Shown here piece by piece: positions 33,566-42,978 of a stretch of DNA of 64,000 nucleotides. A program made the position numbers and the translations under genes. The stretch is taken from assembly GCA_964586285.1 (NCBI GenBank), contig CAZPHU010000001.1, forward strand, positions 62,001 through 126,000. Reading direction: 5' to 3'. Below the pieces are notes generated by a model, which saw only the letters and a list, made by a program, of their open reading frames with translations, was not told the origin of the DNA and made no database searches. How positions within the stretch are numbered: the stretch's first letter is position 1; each line of letters opens with the position of its first letter. The stretch is from CAZPHU01 sp964586285 (lineage in GTDB: Bacteria > Fibrobacterota > Chitinivibrionia > Chitinivibrionales > CAYFVL01).

Positions 33566-36511
33566 ATGGTGTTACAGGTGCGGAAAATTCATTCCATACT
33601 CTCTTATGGACAAATATCTCTATGGGCACTGTTAGTACTTTCTCAAACAGCCTGGGGTGGGCTGTCTTTTGACGGACTCACCGACATACGCGGTCGCAAC
33701 GGCGGCCAAAGTGTCGCGAGCTTCCTGACCCTTCCGGCCGGCGCCGCTCTTCTGGGCTCCAATATGATCGCCGTCACAGGAACATCCGACGCCTCCGATG
33801 TATATTGGGCTCCTGCGAACACCGCGTTTTTTAACGAACACACTTTCGGTGCATCCCATCTGGAGTGGTTGATGGGCCTTAGAAAAGAGTTCGCGGCGGC
33901 GAGTTTCTTTTTGCTCGACATAGGTACCATTGGAGTATATTCACAGGTTTTTACGGTCGGACCATTTGATCACGCCCGTACAATCGAGGAAACCAGGTCT
34001 CAACCTCGAGCGATGGAATACACCGTAGGAGGCTCATTCAGCCGCATGCTGATACCGCGAACCCTGGCGGCCGGGCTGCAAATTTCATTTCTGGAAAGCA
34101 GACTGGACAACCGCGTCGCACGCGCGCTGAGCGCCGACATGGACATCCAACACAGGCTCTTGGAGCAGCTAACATATCGCTTCTATGCTAAGCACATAGG
34201 CTCTCCCCTGACCTACTCAAACGAATCCGAACAGCTTCCCTTTGTGACTGGTTTTGCCTCAAAATTTTCATCCCGATCACACGAGGATACCCTTAAACCC
34301 GACTTTATTACCTGGGAGATCTCGGGCGGTGTTCGAAAACAAATAGATGAGCCTTTGAAGGCGGCAATAGGAGCCGCCCTGAAACTCGGGCCCCATCTCA
34401 CCTTCCGTTCGGGCTACGAACACTCTTACGGCTACGAATACTCACTGGAAGGTTTGAGTGCTGGGCTGGGACTGGATTACAAAAGATACGGCATAGATGT
34501 CGGCTGGAAAAATCAGTCGCGGGAGTTCGGGCCGGTATGGGCGGTGACTGTTCGTTACCGGACCGAAGAGCTGATTCCCAAAAACGCCGAGGATTATTAT
34601 CGCATAGCCCGCAAGCATCTTAACAAAAAACGCTACCGCTCGGCCGTCCGCTACGCAAAAAGATCTCTCAGGGTAAACCCAAATTTCTGGCAGGCTCATC
34701 AACTTATCAATGAGACGATTTCTCTTGTACAAAGGAGCCGGGGTACCGAGATAGGATTGATCTATACGGGCAATATTGGCGGTCAATTTCTGCCTGTTGT
34801 CGCCGACGAAACCAGCCTGGGCGGTCTCAGCCGTATAGCATCGGTGGTGCAATCGCTTCGCCGAGCGTATCCGGTGTCCATCGCGCTGGAGACGGGTAAC
34901 CTCATAAAAAAAAGATCTCACCCGCTGAAAGCGGCTGCTGCGGATACCTATCTCAGAGAGGTTGATTTTGACGCCCATGCTCTTGGTGAGGCGGAGCTTG
35001 CTTACGGAATAGAAGAATACGGAGGTACAACCGACGGATCGAAGGCAACCTTTGTCTGTACCAACTGCGGGGGTCCCGATTCGGACGACCTGATTCGCAG
35101 CCGTATTCTTACTCCCGGCAAGTATAGGATAGCCGTTCTTTCCGTGATAGATGATCAAAAAAACAGTCAATTGGTAAGCTGCCGGAGCGCTCTTCGCAGC
35201 CGGCTTTCTCTTCCCGCGATCTCCTCAGCAGATTTACGTATAGTCATATTCCACGGATCTTGGGATGTGGTGTCGAGGCAAATAGGATCGTTCAAAGATA
35301 TTGACATAGCAATAGCCGGATCGCTTGAACAGAAGTTTGACCTGCCTATGAAAATCGGCAACACAAAGATTTTGTCGGCCGGATCGCTTGGCCGTCATGT
35401 GGGGCTTCTTCGTTTGCGCTTTGACGAGAAGAAGAGCCTTATCGGTTTTTCCAACAAGCTCATTCCGGTAACCTCCGACATCGAGCCAAACCAACGAATC
35501 GAAAAAGAGATCACCCGACTTACTGCACAGACAAATCTTATGGAACAGGGAAGCTCAATTGGAGTCGGAGGTAATTCCGATACCACCGGTCTGTTAACAT
35601 TCCTCTCCGACCGTCACGGCAGACCTCATGTATTTCTCAAGGTGATGCGCAAACATGCCGAATTTCCACTGACAACCGGCAAAAGCTCCTACGGATGCTA
35701 CGCTTCGGCCTTTTCGACTGGAAAGATCGCCGCCGTTTCCGACACACAAAACGACAGCACCGCGATTATCATGGACTTGACTGGTTCGAACAAGCGCAAA
35801 ACATCTTTACGTAAGGTTACTTCCCTGTCCTTTGGCCCCAGGGGTAAACACCTGTACGCGGCAACCCGCACCGACAGCTCATCATCATTATATCGAGTTT
35901 TTCAGGACGGTACCGATAGGACTCTTCTTTTAACCGGGCCCTATTCAGCTATCCGGAACCTGTCTTTTTCCCCCGAGGGTTTGCTGGCATTCAGCGCCTT
36001 CACCGAGGATCGTTATCATGTGTTCATTACAGATACCTCCTCATGGAAACCGCTGCGCATAAGCGAGGCTCGGGCCGATCATGTCGGGCCTTTGTTCAGT
36101 CCAAATGGGAGATATCTTTCATGGATGTCGGACGAATATAATTTCGGCGGCCGTAAAGACCTTTGGATACACGACAGGCATACAGGTATCACGGTACCCA
36201 TAACGCGTAGAACAGCGCTTTCATCATATCGCTGGATCGACAATCGCAACATAGTATATGCATCCGGTCAAAACATGCAGTCTCTGTATAAAGTCGACAT
36301 TTTCAGTCGTGAAAGCTCCCCCCTGATTGCACGCAGAATCGACAAGCCTTATCAGGAGCACTCACCTCGGCTTCTGCGAACAGCCGGGGGATTGAAGATC
36401 GTTTACACCCGAGAATATCGTAATGGTAAACGCGAAATTTACATGGTAAATCCCGACGGCGGCGAAGAAGAAAGAATCGTAAACAGCGCCGGCTCCGACT
36501 GGCTGGAGTAA
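33566..36511 (+). CDS. Large envelope fusion: outer-membrane-type region, TPR, 5'-nucleotidase-like and TolB-like propeller
   Basis: A 981-residue exported protein (signal segment LLVLSQTAWG). Residues about 30-345 look like an outer-membrane beta-barrel of the PorV/FadL-like kind common in Fibrobacterota (TLPAGAALLGSNMIAV, TYRFYAKHIGSPLTY, FRSGYEHSYGYEYSL). Residues about 345-385 form a TPR unit (YYRIARKHLNKKRYRSAVRY). Residues about 395-665 resemble the metallophosphatase part of 5'-nucleotidases (GLIYTGNIGGQFLPV, GGLSRIASVVQSLRRAYP, AHALGEAELAYG) but lack clear metal-ligand D-x-H and N-H motifs. Residues about 680-981 form a TolB-type propeller (LSFSPEGLLAFSAFTEDRYH, FSPNGRYLSWMSDE). I know of no named protein with this order; function unknown. 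Confidence 0.7.
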   Translation: MVLQVRKIHSILSYGQISLWALLVLSQTAWGGLSFDGLTDIRGRNGGQSVASFLTLPAGAALLGSNMIAVTGTSDASDVYWAPANTAFFNEHTFGASHLEWLMGLRKEFAAASFFLLDIGTIGVYSQVFTVGPFDHARTIEETRSQPRAMEYTVGGSFSRMLIPRTLAAGLQISFLESRLDNRVARALSADMDIQHRLLEQLTYRFYAKHIGSPLTYSNESEQLPFVTGFASKFSSRSHEDTLKPDFITWEISGGVRKQIDEPLKAAIGAALKLGPHLTFRSGYEHSYGYEYSLEGLSAGLGLDYKRYGIDVGWKNQSREFGPVWAVTVRYRTEELIPKNAEDYYRIARKHLNKKRYRSAVRYAKRSLRVNPNFWQAHQLINETISLVQRSRGTEIGLIYTGNIGGQFLPVVADETSLGGLSRIASVVQSLRRAYPVSIALETGNLIKKRSHPLKAAAADTYLREVDFDAHALGEAELAYGIEEYGGTTDGSKATFVCTNCGGPDSDDLIRSRILTPGKYRIAVLSVIDDQKNSQLVSCRSALRSRLSLPAISSADLRIVIFHGSWDVVSRQIGSFKDIDIAIAGSLEQKFDLPMKIGNTKILSAGSLGRHVGLLRLRFDEKKSLIGFSNKLIPVTSDIEPNQRIEKEITRLTAQTNLMEQGSSIGVGGNSDTTGLLTFLSDRHGRPHVFLKVMRKHAEFPLTTGKSSYGCYASAFSTGKIAAVSDTQNDSTAIIMDLTGSNKRKTSLRKVTSLSFGPRGKHLYAATRTDSSSSLYRVFQDGTDRTLLLTGPYSAIRNLSFSPEGLLAFSAFTEDRYHVFITDTSSWKPLRISEARADHVGPLFSPNGRYLSWMSDEYNFGGRKDLWIHDRHTGITVPITRRTALSSYRWIDNRNIVYASGQNMQSLYKVDIFSRESSPLIARRIDKPYQEHSPRLLRTAGGLKIVYTREYRNGKREIYMVNPDGGEEERIVNSAGSDWLE

Positions 36512-36583
36512 GGCGCCGGCTTTCGACTCGGGCTTACAGGCGCAGAGAAAATGGCCGAGGGCTTTGCCGAATTCGGCGTACAC

Positions 36584-38041
36584 TCAAGCCAGGTATGTGG
36601 ATGAGGCGGTGTCACCCCCGCGACCGGTCCAGTTGGTGTGAAAGAAACGCCCTCTGGGTTGATCGAGCCTCTCGTAAGTATGGGCACCGAAATAGTCCCT
36701 TTGTGCCTGTATCAGATTAGCGGGAAGACGTCCCGTGCGATAACCGTCATAAAAGGCAAGCGCGGTTGAAAACGCCGGCACGGGTATTCCCGAAAGTGCG
36801 GCACGGCTTATTACCCGCCGCCAGGCATCCTGAGATTCATGTATGATATTTTTGAAGTAATCGTCCAGCAGCATATTGGTGAGATTTGAATTTTTATCAA
36901 AGGCTAACTTGATTTTGTCAAGAAACGCGCTCCTTATAATGCATCCGCCGCGCCACATAAGCGCAATATCCCCGTAGTTCAAGTCCCAACCATACTCACC
37001 GGCGGCCTGTCGAAGAAGCATATATCCCTGGGCGTAACTGACAACCTTGGAGGCCAGAAGGGCCTTGCGTATATCAACAATCAATTGCTCTTTATCACCA
37101 TCAATTCCCGGAGTTGGGCCTTTTAAGATACCTGCAGCCTGCTCCCGTTCCTCTTTGAGGGCCGACAGAAATCTGGCGTATACGGCTTCGGCGATAAGTG
37201 TCAGGGGCATTCCGCCTTCAAGAGAGCTTATCGCAGTCCATTTCCCCGTACCCTTCTGTCCGGCACTGTCAAGTATTGTGTCCAGCGTGAATTCCCCTTT
37301 GTCGTCCTGATAAGACAGTATATCACGGGTGATCTCGATCAAATAACTGTCAAGATCTCCCCTGTTCCATTGGTCAAACACTTCATGCATCCGCTCGTTT
37401 GTTAATCCGAGTCCGGCTTTCATCAGATGATATGCTTCCGCGATAAGCTGCATGTCGCCGTATTCGATGCCGTTGTGAACCATTTTGACATAGTGCCCCG
37501 CCCCATCCGAGCCGACCCACTCACAGCAGGCGGAACCGTCGGGAGCCTTGGCGGCGATCGTCTGAAAAATCTCTTTAACCAGCGGCCAGGCCCCGGCACT
37601 GCCTCCGGGCATTATCGACGGTCCCCTTCGAGCACCTTCCTCACCCCCGCTTACACCGGTGCCGATAAAAAGAAACCCCTTCTCCTCCAGGTAGCGGGTT
37701 CTTCGGATTGAATCCCGGTAGTTGGAGTTGCCTCCGTCGATGATAAGATCGCCGCATTCCAAATGAGGCAGCAGCTGTTCGATAAAATCGTCAACCGCCT
37801 TGCCCGCTTTCACCATGAGCATGACCTTGCGTGGAGACTTAAGCCCCTTTATCATCTCCCCTATCGAATGCGCCCCCAAAACATTTTCGTGCCCTTTAGC
37901 CGCACCGTTAATGAAATCATCCACTTTCGAAACCGTACGATTATATGCCACAACTTTATATCCGTTATCAGCCATGTTGAGAATCAGATTTTGTCCCATT
38001 ACCGCCAATCCAATCACCGCGATATCAGCACGTTGTTGCAT
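36584..38041 (-). CDS. gnd: 6-phosphogluconate dehydrogenase (decarboxylating)
   Basis: A 485-residue enzyme of the pentose phosphate pathway that oxidises 6-phosphogluconate to ribulose 5-phosphate. The NADP-binding start is IGLAVMGQNLILNMADNGYKV. The active-site segments GVSGGEEGARRGPSIMPGG and MVHNGIEYGDMQLIAEAY are complete, and the C-terminal substrate loop includes RDYFGAHTYER. The ATG at 38041 is taken instead of one at 38071 because AAAGGAG lies six bases before it. The length matches the long, dimeric form. It is convergent with the envelope fusion gene, and pdxB lies upstream on the same strand. Confidence 0.96.
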   Translation of the reverse strand: MQQRADIAVIGLAVMGQNLILNMADNGYKVVAYNRTVSKVDDFINGAAKGHENVLGAHSIGEMIKGLKSPRKVMLMVKAGKAVDDFIEQLLPHLECGDLIIDGGNSNYRDSIRRTRYLEEKGFLFIGTGVSGGEEGARRGPSIMPGGSAGAWPLVKEIFQTIAAKAPDGSACCEWVGSDGAGHYVKMVHNGIEYGDMQLIAEAYHLMKAGLGLTNERMHEVFDQWNRGDLDSYLIEITRDILSYQDDKGEFTLDTILDSAGQKGTGKWTAISSLEGGMPLTLIAEAVYARFLSALKEEREQAAGILKGPTPGIDGDKEQLIVDIRKALLASKVVSYAQGYMLLRQAAGEYGWDLNYGDIALMWRGGCIIRSAFLDKIKLAFDKNSNLTNMLLDDYFKNIIHESQDAWRRVISRAALSGIPVPAFSTALAFYDGYRTGRLPANLIQAQRDYFGAHTYERLDQPRGRFFHTNWTGRGGDTASSTYLA

Positions 38042-38119
38042 TATCATCTCCTTTAAAGCAGTATTTTTCATCTAATTTTATATAAAACTTTTCTGTTCCA
38101 AAGCTTCTGCGATCATCAC

Positions 38120-39250
38120 CTATTCCACAGAAAACCCAAGCCTTGAGAGCTGCGTGTGCTCATTGGATTCCCGGGAAACGCCTTGGATTTTGTAGTGGCT
38201 GAATTCAAGACGCTTAGGGTAGTCCCGCCGCAAGGAATCAAAGTATTCTCCACGCTTTTTCTCGGGTATTCCCCCCAGGGCACGAAAATCCTTATCATCA
38301 CGCATGATCGGATACGCATTTCGAACGGCTTCAGCTGCCGGATCGGTGGAGTTACTTAAATCGATCGTTTTCATTTCCTCGGATTTCAACGCATCGCTCA
38401 TGCTCCAAACCGGTTTCTTGAAGAAAAACGCGCATGCCGACTCATAAATCATGGATGTCCCTTTCACCTTACCGTCATAAGAATATCCGGCAATATGTGG
38501 AGTGGCGATATCGGTGGCCTTAAGCGATTCTACACTGATATTGGGCTCGTTTTCCCATACATCCATAACCACGCTGTTCAAACGATTTCTGTTTGCGCGC
38601 AAAACCTTTTCGTCGACAATCCTGCCTCTGCTGGTATTGATCAGGTCGGCATTTTTCTTCATCTCCAATAAAAAACCGTTATTGACCATGTGGTAGGTCG
38701 CATCGTTGCCTTGCATGTTCAAGGGCACATGCAAGGATACGATATCCGATTCCCTTAGCACCTTCTCCAAAGGCAGGTAGCTGCTGCTTCCCGAAATTTT
38801 CTTTTTGGGCGGATCGTTGAGCAGACAGTGCATTCCTAAAGCCTGGGCATGGCGAAAAACCCGACTGCCGATGTTTCCGCACCCGATTATACCCAAGGAA
38901 AGCTCATGGACTTTCTTACCTCTCTTTTCGGCCAGCTCAAAAAGAGCGGCCGTCATGTATTCGGCTACTGAATCGGCATTGGAGCCGGGTGCATATGCAA
39001 AACCAATATTGTTCTGAGCCAGATAGTCCGTATCCACGTGATCGGTGCCGATCGTGGCGGTAGCGACAAATTTTATACCCGATCCTTCCAGCAGATTCTG
39101 ATCAACGGTGGTGATCGAGCGAACAAGCAGGATTGTCGCCCCTTTTAAAACCTCCGGCTTTATATCACGTCCCGGAAGTGTATGTACCTCTCCGAAATCC
39201 TTGAATGCTTCTTCTACAAAAGGAATATTAGCATCGGCAATTATTTTCAT
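38120..39250 (-). CDS. pdxB: Erythronate-4-phosphate dehydrogenase
   Basis: A 376-residue D-2-hydroxyacid dehydrogenase. It opens MKIIADANIPFVEEAFKDF, the PdxB-type start (compare the E. coli M-K-I-L-V-D-E-N-M-P-Y). The NAD-binding motif is GIIGCGNIGSRV, with catalytic residues in LINTSRGRIVDE (Arg), VWENEPN (Glu) and TPHIAGYSYDGK (His). The PdxB-specific C-terminal dimerisation region is present, as shown by the full length. It makes 2-oxo-3-hydroxy-4-phosphobutanoate for vitamin B6 synthesis. The ATG at 39250 is preferred because AGGGGAGA lies at the right distance from it; ATG codons at 39253 and 39265 are too close or lack a site. A serine-pathway dehydrogenase is less likely. Confidence 0.9.
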   Translation of the reverse strand: MKIIADANIPFVEEAFKDFGEVHTLPGRDIKPEVLKGATILLVRSITTVDQNLLEGSGIKFVATATIGTDHVDTDYLAQNNIGFAYAPGSNADSVAEYMTAALFELAEKRGKKVHELSLGIIGCGNIGSRVFRHAQALGMHCLLNDPPKKKISGSSSYLPLEKVLRESDIVSLHVPLNMQGNDATYHMVNNGFLLEMKKNADLINTSRGRIVDEKVLRANRNRLNSVVMDVWENEPNISVESLKATDIATPHIAGYSYDGKVKGTSMIYESACAFFFKKPVWSMSDALKSEEMKTIDLSNSTDPAAEAVRNAYPIMRDDKDFRALGGIPEKKRGEYFDSLRRDYPKRLEFSHYKIQGVSRESNEHTQLSRLGFSVE

Positions 39251-39517
39251 CATTCTCCCCTTCATCGATACTCAACCATTCAAAATACAGTTTTTCGTAA
39301 GCATTCAGGAAAAAAACTGCAAGAACTTTGTAAGTATTGTATTTTTTCCTAATGATAACTACGTCACGACCGGTGAAAATCGAGACAAAATACCTTCGCG
39401 TTCATAAAAACACCCGGTTCAAGGTACATCCTTTCCTGGTGTAACAAGCCGATGCATACGGACCGACACCGATGTGTGTGTGAATCTATAAAATAAAAGG
39501 ATTTAGTTAGAATTTAT

Positions 39518-40471
39518 ATGAATAACGGACAAAAGATACGAAACGCCTTATATGGAGCAATTCTTGGTGATGCTCTGGGGGTTCCGGTAGAGCATTCGAC
39601 CAGACAGGAACTTGCGCTGTGTGCGGTCAAAAACATGCTCGGTTACGGTCGATACGATCAGCCCAAGGGGACCTGGTCGGATGATTCTTCCATGATACTC
39701 TGTACCTGTGAAGCACTGTTAAAGGAATATAACCTTGATACGATCGCAAATGTTTTTGAGAAATGGCTTTTCGAGGGATATTGGACTCCGTACGGTCATG
39801 TGTTTGATTCGGGTCTGACAACCGTCACCGCATTGGAGTCGATTCGTTCGGGAGCTGGTCCTCGCGAATCCGGACAAACCACAGTCGACGACAACGGCAA
39901 CGGATCACTGATGCGCATTTTACCGGCTGCTTTATACTTTGCACGTCTGCCGCTGGATGAATTCCTCAACCGTATCCACGAGATTTGTGCGATAACCCAT
40001 GCTCATGCAAGGGCCCAGATTGGTTGTGGAATTTATTCATTAATCGTTCGAAACCTCTTACTTTCTCAATCCGATAAGCTCAATGCGGTTATGTCGGCTG
40101 TGGATTGTGCGGTTGAGTACTATCAGCGGCTTGAACCGTTTCGCAACGAACTGCGCCTGTTCTCAAGGATAACCGATCACAAGACAGCTGATCTAAAAGA
40201 GACTGCGATTAGATCATCCGGCTATGTGATTGATACGCTGGAAGCATCGCTGTGGTGTTTTTTACGTCATGACGATACCCGCTCGATTCTGCTCTCGGCC
40301 ATTAATCTTGGACTGGACACCGATACCACCGGAACCGTAGCTGGAGGAATAGCGGGCCTTTACCATGGACTGCAATCCATTCCTTCGGACTGGCTCAGCT
40401 CTCTTGCACGCAAAAGTGACATCGACCAGTTGATCGAAGCCTTTGCCCAAACCGTTGAAAAACACCGCTGA
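39518..40471 (+). CDS. ADP-ribosylglycohydrolase family protein
   Basis: A 317-residue DraG-like enzyme. The first metal site is in YGAILGDALGVPVE and WSDDSSMIL (the D-D of the family T-D-D-T motif). The second is in GLDTDTTGTVAGGIAGLYHG, which carries the conserved D-x-D-T. Family members remove ADP-ribose from proteins or small molecules using two Mg ions. The protein has no signal peptide. The PfkB-like gene follows after ten bases, with coupled translation likely. Such pairs suggest ADP-ribose or nucleoside salvage, but the PfkB partner lacks its catalytic base, so a simple salvage pathway is doubtful. Confidence 0.9.
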   Translation: MNNGQKIRNALYGAILGDALGVPVEHSTRQELALCAVKNMLGYGRYDQPKGTWSDDSSMILCTCEALLKEYNLDTIANVFEKWLFEGYWTPYGHVFDSGLTTVTALESIRSGAGPRESGQTTVDDNGNGSLMRILPAALYFARLPLDEFLNRIHEICAITHAHARAQIGCGIYSLIVRNLLLSQSDKLNAVMSAVDCAVEYYQRLEPFRNELRLFSRITDHKTADLKETAIRSSGYVIDTLEASLWCFLRHDDTRSILLSAINLGLDTDTTGTVAGGIAGLYHGLQSIPSDWLSSLARKSDIDQLIEAFAQTVEKHR

Positions 40472-40481
40472 TCGGAGATCT

Positions 40482-41417
40482 ATGAAGCTGCCTAAAATTC
40501 GTGATTACGACTTACTAGTGTTGGGAGAGGTGCTGGTTGAATTCCGCTGCGACTGCAATATCGCTCTTTGCGACAGTTATCAAAAAGATATTGGCGGTTC
40601 GGATGTATACGTCGCTGCAACAGCCGCACGCCTTGGTTCCAACGTGTCATTTCTTTCTTCTATTGCCCGCGACCCATTTCATGGTCTAATAAGGGAACGC
40701 TTTCTTTCGCAGGGAATAAATATCGACCATGTGGTTACGCGCGACGGATTTAATGGTATCTACTTCGTCAGCAGCCGCAATCAGCTGGACCGTGAGTATC
40801 TGTTTCATCGCCCCGGAACCACAGCCGCTTACATCAGTCCGTCAATGGTATATGACAATCTCCTTCAGGACAGCAAGATTGTATACGCCGGCAGCGAGCT
40901 GCAGTCGGCTTCAAAAGCCGCCCGTCACGCAGTGTTCAAAGCCTTTCACGGGGCGCATATCAACGATGTGATGGTGGCCTACGATCCAAACCTTCGCCTT
41001 CACAGATGGTCGCTGGATGATGCAAAGGAGAGTCTGTGGAGCGTTCTTCCTCTACTGGATGTCATTCTGCCGTCTTCTCCCGATGAGTCCAAGGCACTGT
41101 TTGGGTATGAACGACCATTGGATGTGATCGGGTTTTTATGGGATCGCGGGGTTTCCATAGTCGCGGTAAAGATGGGAAACGGGGGGTGTATGATAGGCTA
41201 CGACGGGAAAGTAGAAGAATTCACCCCACCGCATGTACCCGAATCGGTAAATCATGTAGCACTGATTGGATCGGCATTCAACGGCGCTTTTCTACACTCC
41301 ATAGCCCGCGGACACGATCCTTTTACCGCCGCACAACTTGCCAACAGTGTTGCGCTTTTTAAGGGGCTTAGTGGAGACGGGATTTCATCTCTGCCTACTG
41401 AACAGGATCTGGAGTAG
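40482..41417 (+). CDS. PfkB-family sugar kinase-like protein lacking the catalytic Asp
   Basis: A 311-residue ribokinase-like protein. The N-terminal PfkB motif is present (DIGGSDVYVAATAARLGSNV) and the fold continues with VAYDPNLRLHRW and IVAVKMGNGGCMIG. In the second PfkB motif, however, the usual G-A-G-D-A-F reads LIGSAFNGAFL, so the catalytic base Asp is replaced by Ser264 (codon at 41271-41273), and the anion-hole glycine is also altered. The protein may be a sugar-binding pseudokinase or use an unusual mechanism. The ATG at 40482 has GGAG seven bases before it. It is paired with the ADP-ribosylglycohydrolase gene. Confidence 0.8.
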   Translation: MKLPKIRDYDLLVLGEVLVEFRCDCNIALCDSYQKDIGGSDVYVAATAARLGSNVSFLSSIARDPFHGLIRERFLSQGINIDHVVTRDGFNGIYFVSSRNQLDREYLFHRPGTTAAYISPSMVYDNLLQDSKIVYAGSELQSASKAARHAVFKAFHGAHINDVMVAYDPNLRLHRWSLDDAKESLWSVLPLLDVILPSSPDESKALFGYERPLDVIGFLWDRGVSIVAVKMGNGGCMIGYDGKVEEFTPPHVPESVNHVALIGSAFNGAFLHSIARGHDPFTAAQLANSVALFKGLSGDGISSLPTEQDLE

Positions 41418-41418
41418 G

Positions 41419-42978
41419 TTACATCTCTTTATAAAACTCGAATGGATATCTGATTTTCATGGCTCCCAGTGAATCGGGAACCGGTCGAAAACGCCAGGAG
41501 TTGATTTTGTCGGACACCAGCCTCTCAAACTTCTGATCTCCAAGATTGGATTGTACAATCCTTAAATTAGCGACGGCACCGTCTGCCTTGATTTCCATTT
41601 CGACAAGCATTTTGCCCGACAGATTGTCACCCGAGCGCAGCCTTTTATTATACAGATAACGAAGCTGAGACGCGTTTTCGTCTATTGTGTTTTTAAGTAC
41701 GCTTGGCCGACGAAAGGGGTTTCCGGCAAGAAGTTGCTTTCTTTGCAGTTCTATCGCCTGAGACTTGCTCAACCCCTGCTCTTCAATCATTTTACGGGTC
41801 AGTTCCTCCATCTGCTTACGGCGCTCTTTCTTGCCGGTCAGATCCAGGTCTCCGATATTATTTATCAGACTCATCAGCTCTTGGTCGGAAGGATTCCCGC
41901 CGGCGCTGCTTTTCTGAAGTTCTTTCTCCAGCTCGTTTCGTATCGAACTGGTAGACATCATCTTACTGAACTGTTCAACCTTTGCCATAAATTTCTGGTC
42001 TTTATATGCCTCCAACTGCTCACGCGCTTCCTGCGCCATCTGTTTCTTCTGCTCGTAAAACTCACCCAGCATGAGCATGCGGCGATTGGCTTGCCTCACC
42101 CATTTTCCTTTATTTCTTATAACCGCTCTATACTCGATCAACGCTTCCTCAACCTCTCCCAGTTCCTCATGCGAACGTCCCTTGAAAAACCGAGCCTCTA
42201 TTGTCGCTTTATCATTGTTGTCCGATCGTAGAAAACCCGAATAGTTCTTTATCGCTCCGCGGTAGTCCATCAGAAGGTAGTACTGTTTAGCCTTATCAAG
42301 CTGCGTCAGATTCCTTTTACTTAGTTGCTCTCTTTGCTTTTCGATCGACTGAATGAAATCTAGAAGTTTCCAGGAGAGAATCCCCGCGTCGGTATGAGGA
42401 TATTGATTTATGACCCTTTCATAGATTCCCTTTGCCGACTCATATTCACTCATCATCGAGTGGCAAAACGCCTTATGTATCAGTACGGATGCACGTATGT
42501 CGTTGTCGATATCATTCATCCCCAGGACATCTTCATAAGTTTTTATCGCCTCGGAGTATCTTCTGGTCCGTTCCCAGAAATAACCTATCTCAAGTACCTC
42601 GAAAATCTTATTCTCTTCCCGAGGGTTTATGACCGGTTTACCCAAAACCACCCGAATACCATTGAGTATATGACGAACGGGAACTAAATATGTCTTATCC
42701 TTTCCGTCATCTTCTTTTAATTGCTCTCCCGACATAAGAGTCTGGATTTTTGCCTCAAGCTCATAATCTTCGAAATCTGCTTCCCCCTGCTCTATACGCC
42801 TCTTGATCAGCTCGTATTTGGTTACGATTCCAAGAGAACGTGAGGTACCCTTGTCGTCCGCGGCTTTGCCCAGAAGGTAATTCATCTCCCGCATTCGAAT
42901 ATCGATTGACCCTATATTCAACGCAAGCGTTATCGCCAGCAAAAGGATAATCAAAAAAAACCGCAGAACCGTTTTCAT
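41419..42978 (-). CDS. TPR protein with TonB/AgmX-type C-terminal domain
   Basis: A 519-residue protein with one N-terminal membrane segment (FFLIILLLAITLALNIG). The middle has tetratricopeptide repeats (GYFWERTRRYSEAIKTYEDV, then SEYESAKGIYERVI, QYYLLMDYRGAIKNYSGFL, HEELGEVEEALIEYRAVI). The last about 80 residues are a TonB_C/AgmX domain (VEMEIKADGAVANLRIVQ, then KFERLVSDKINSWRFRPVPD). In AgmX-like proteins this domain sits in the periplasm and works in motility or envelope complexes. It overlaps the GGDEF gene by four bases (ATGA at 42975-42978), so it should work with that signalling protein. The N-in, C-out topology is inferred. Confidence 0.8.
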   Translation of the reverse strand: MKTVLRFFLIILLLAITLALNIGSIDIRMREMNYLLGKAADDKGTSRSLGIVTKYELIKRRIEQGEADFEDYELEAKIQTLMSGEQLKEDDGKDKTYLVPVRHILNGIRVVLGKPVINPREENKIFEVLEIGYFWERTRRYSEAIKTYEDVLGMNDIDNDIRASVLIHKAFCHSMMSEYESAKGIYERVINQYPHTDAGILSWKLLDFIQSIEKQREQLSKRNLTQLDKAKQYYLLMDYRGAIKNYSGFLRSDNNDKATIEARFFKGRSHEELGEVEEALIEYRAVIRNKGKWVRQANRRMLMLGEFYEQKKQMAQEAREQLEAYKDQKFMAKVEQFSKMMSTSSIRNELEKELQKSSAGGNPSDQELMSLINNIGDLDLTGKKERRKQMEELTRKMIEEQGLSKSQAIELQRKQLLAGNPFRRPSVLKNTIDENASQLRYLYNKRLRSGDNLSGKMLVEMEIKADGAVANLRIVQSNLGDQKFERLVSDKINSWRFRPVPDSLGAMKIRYPFEFYKEM

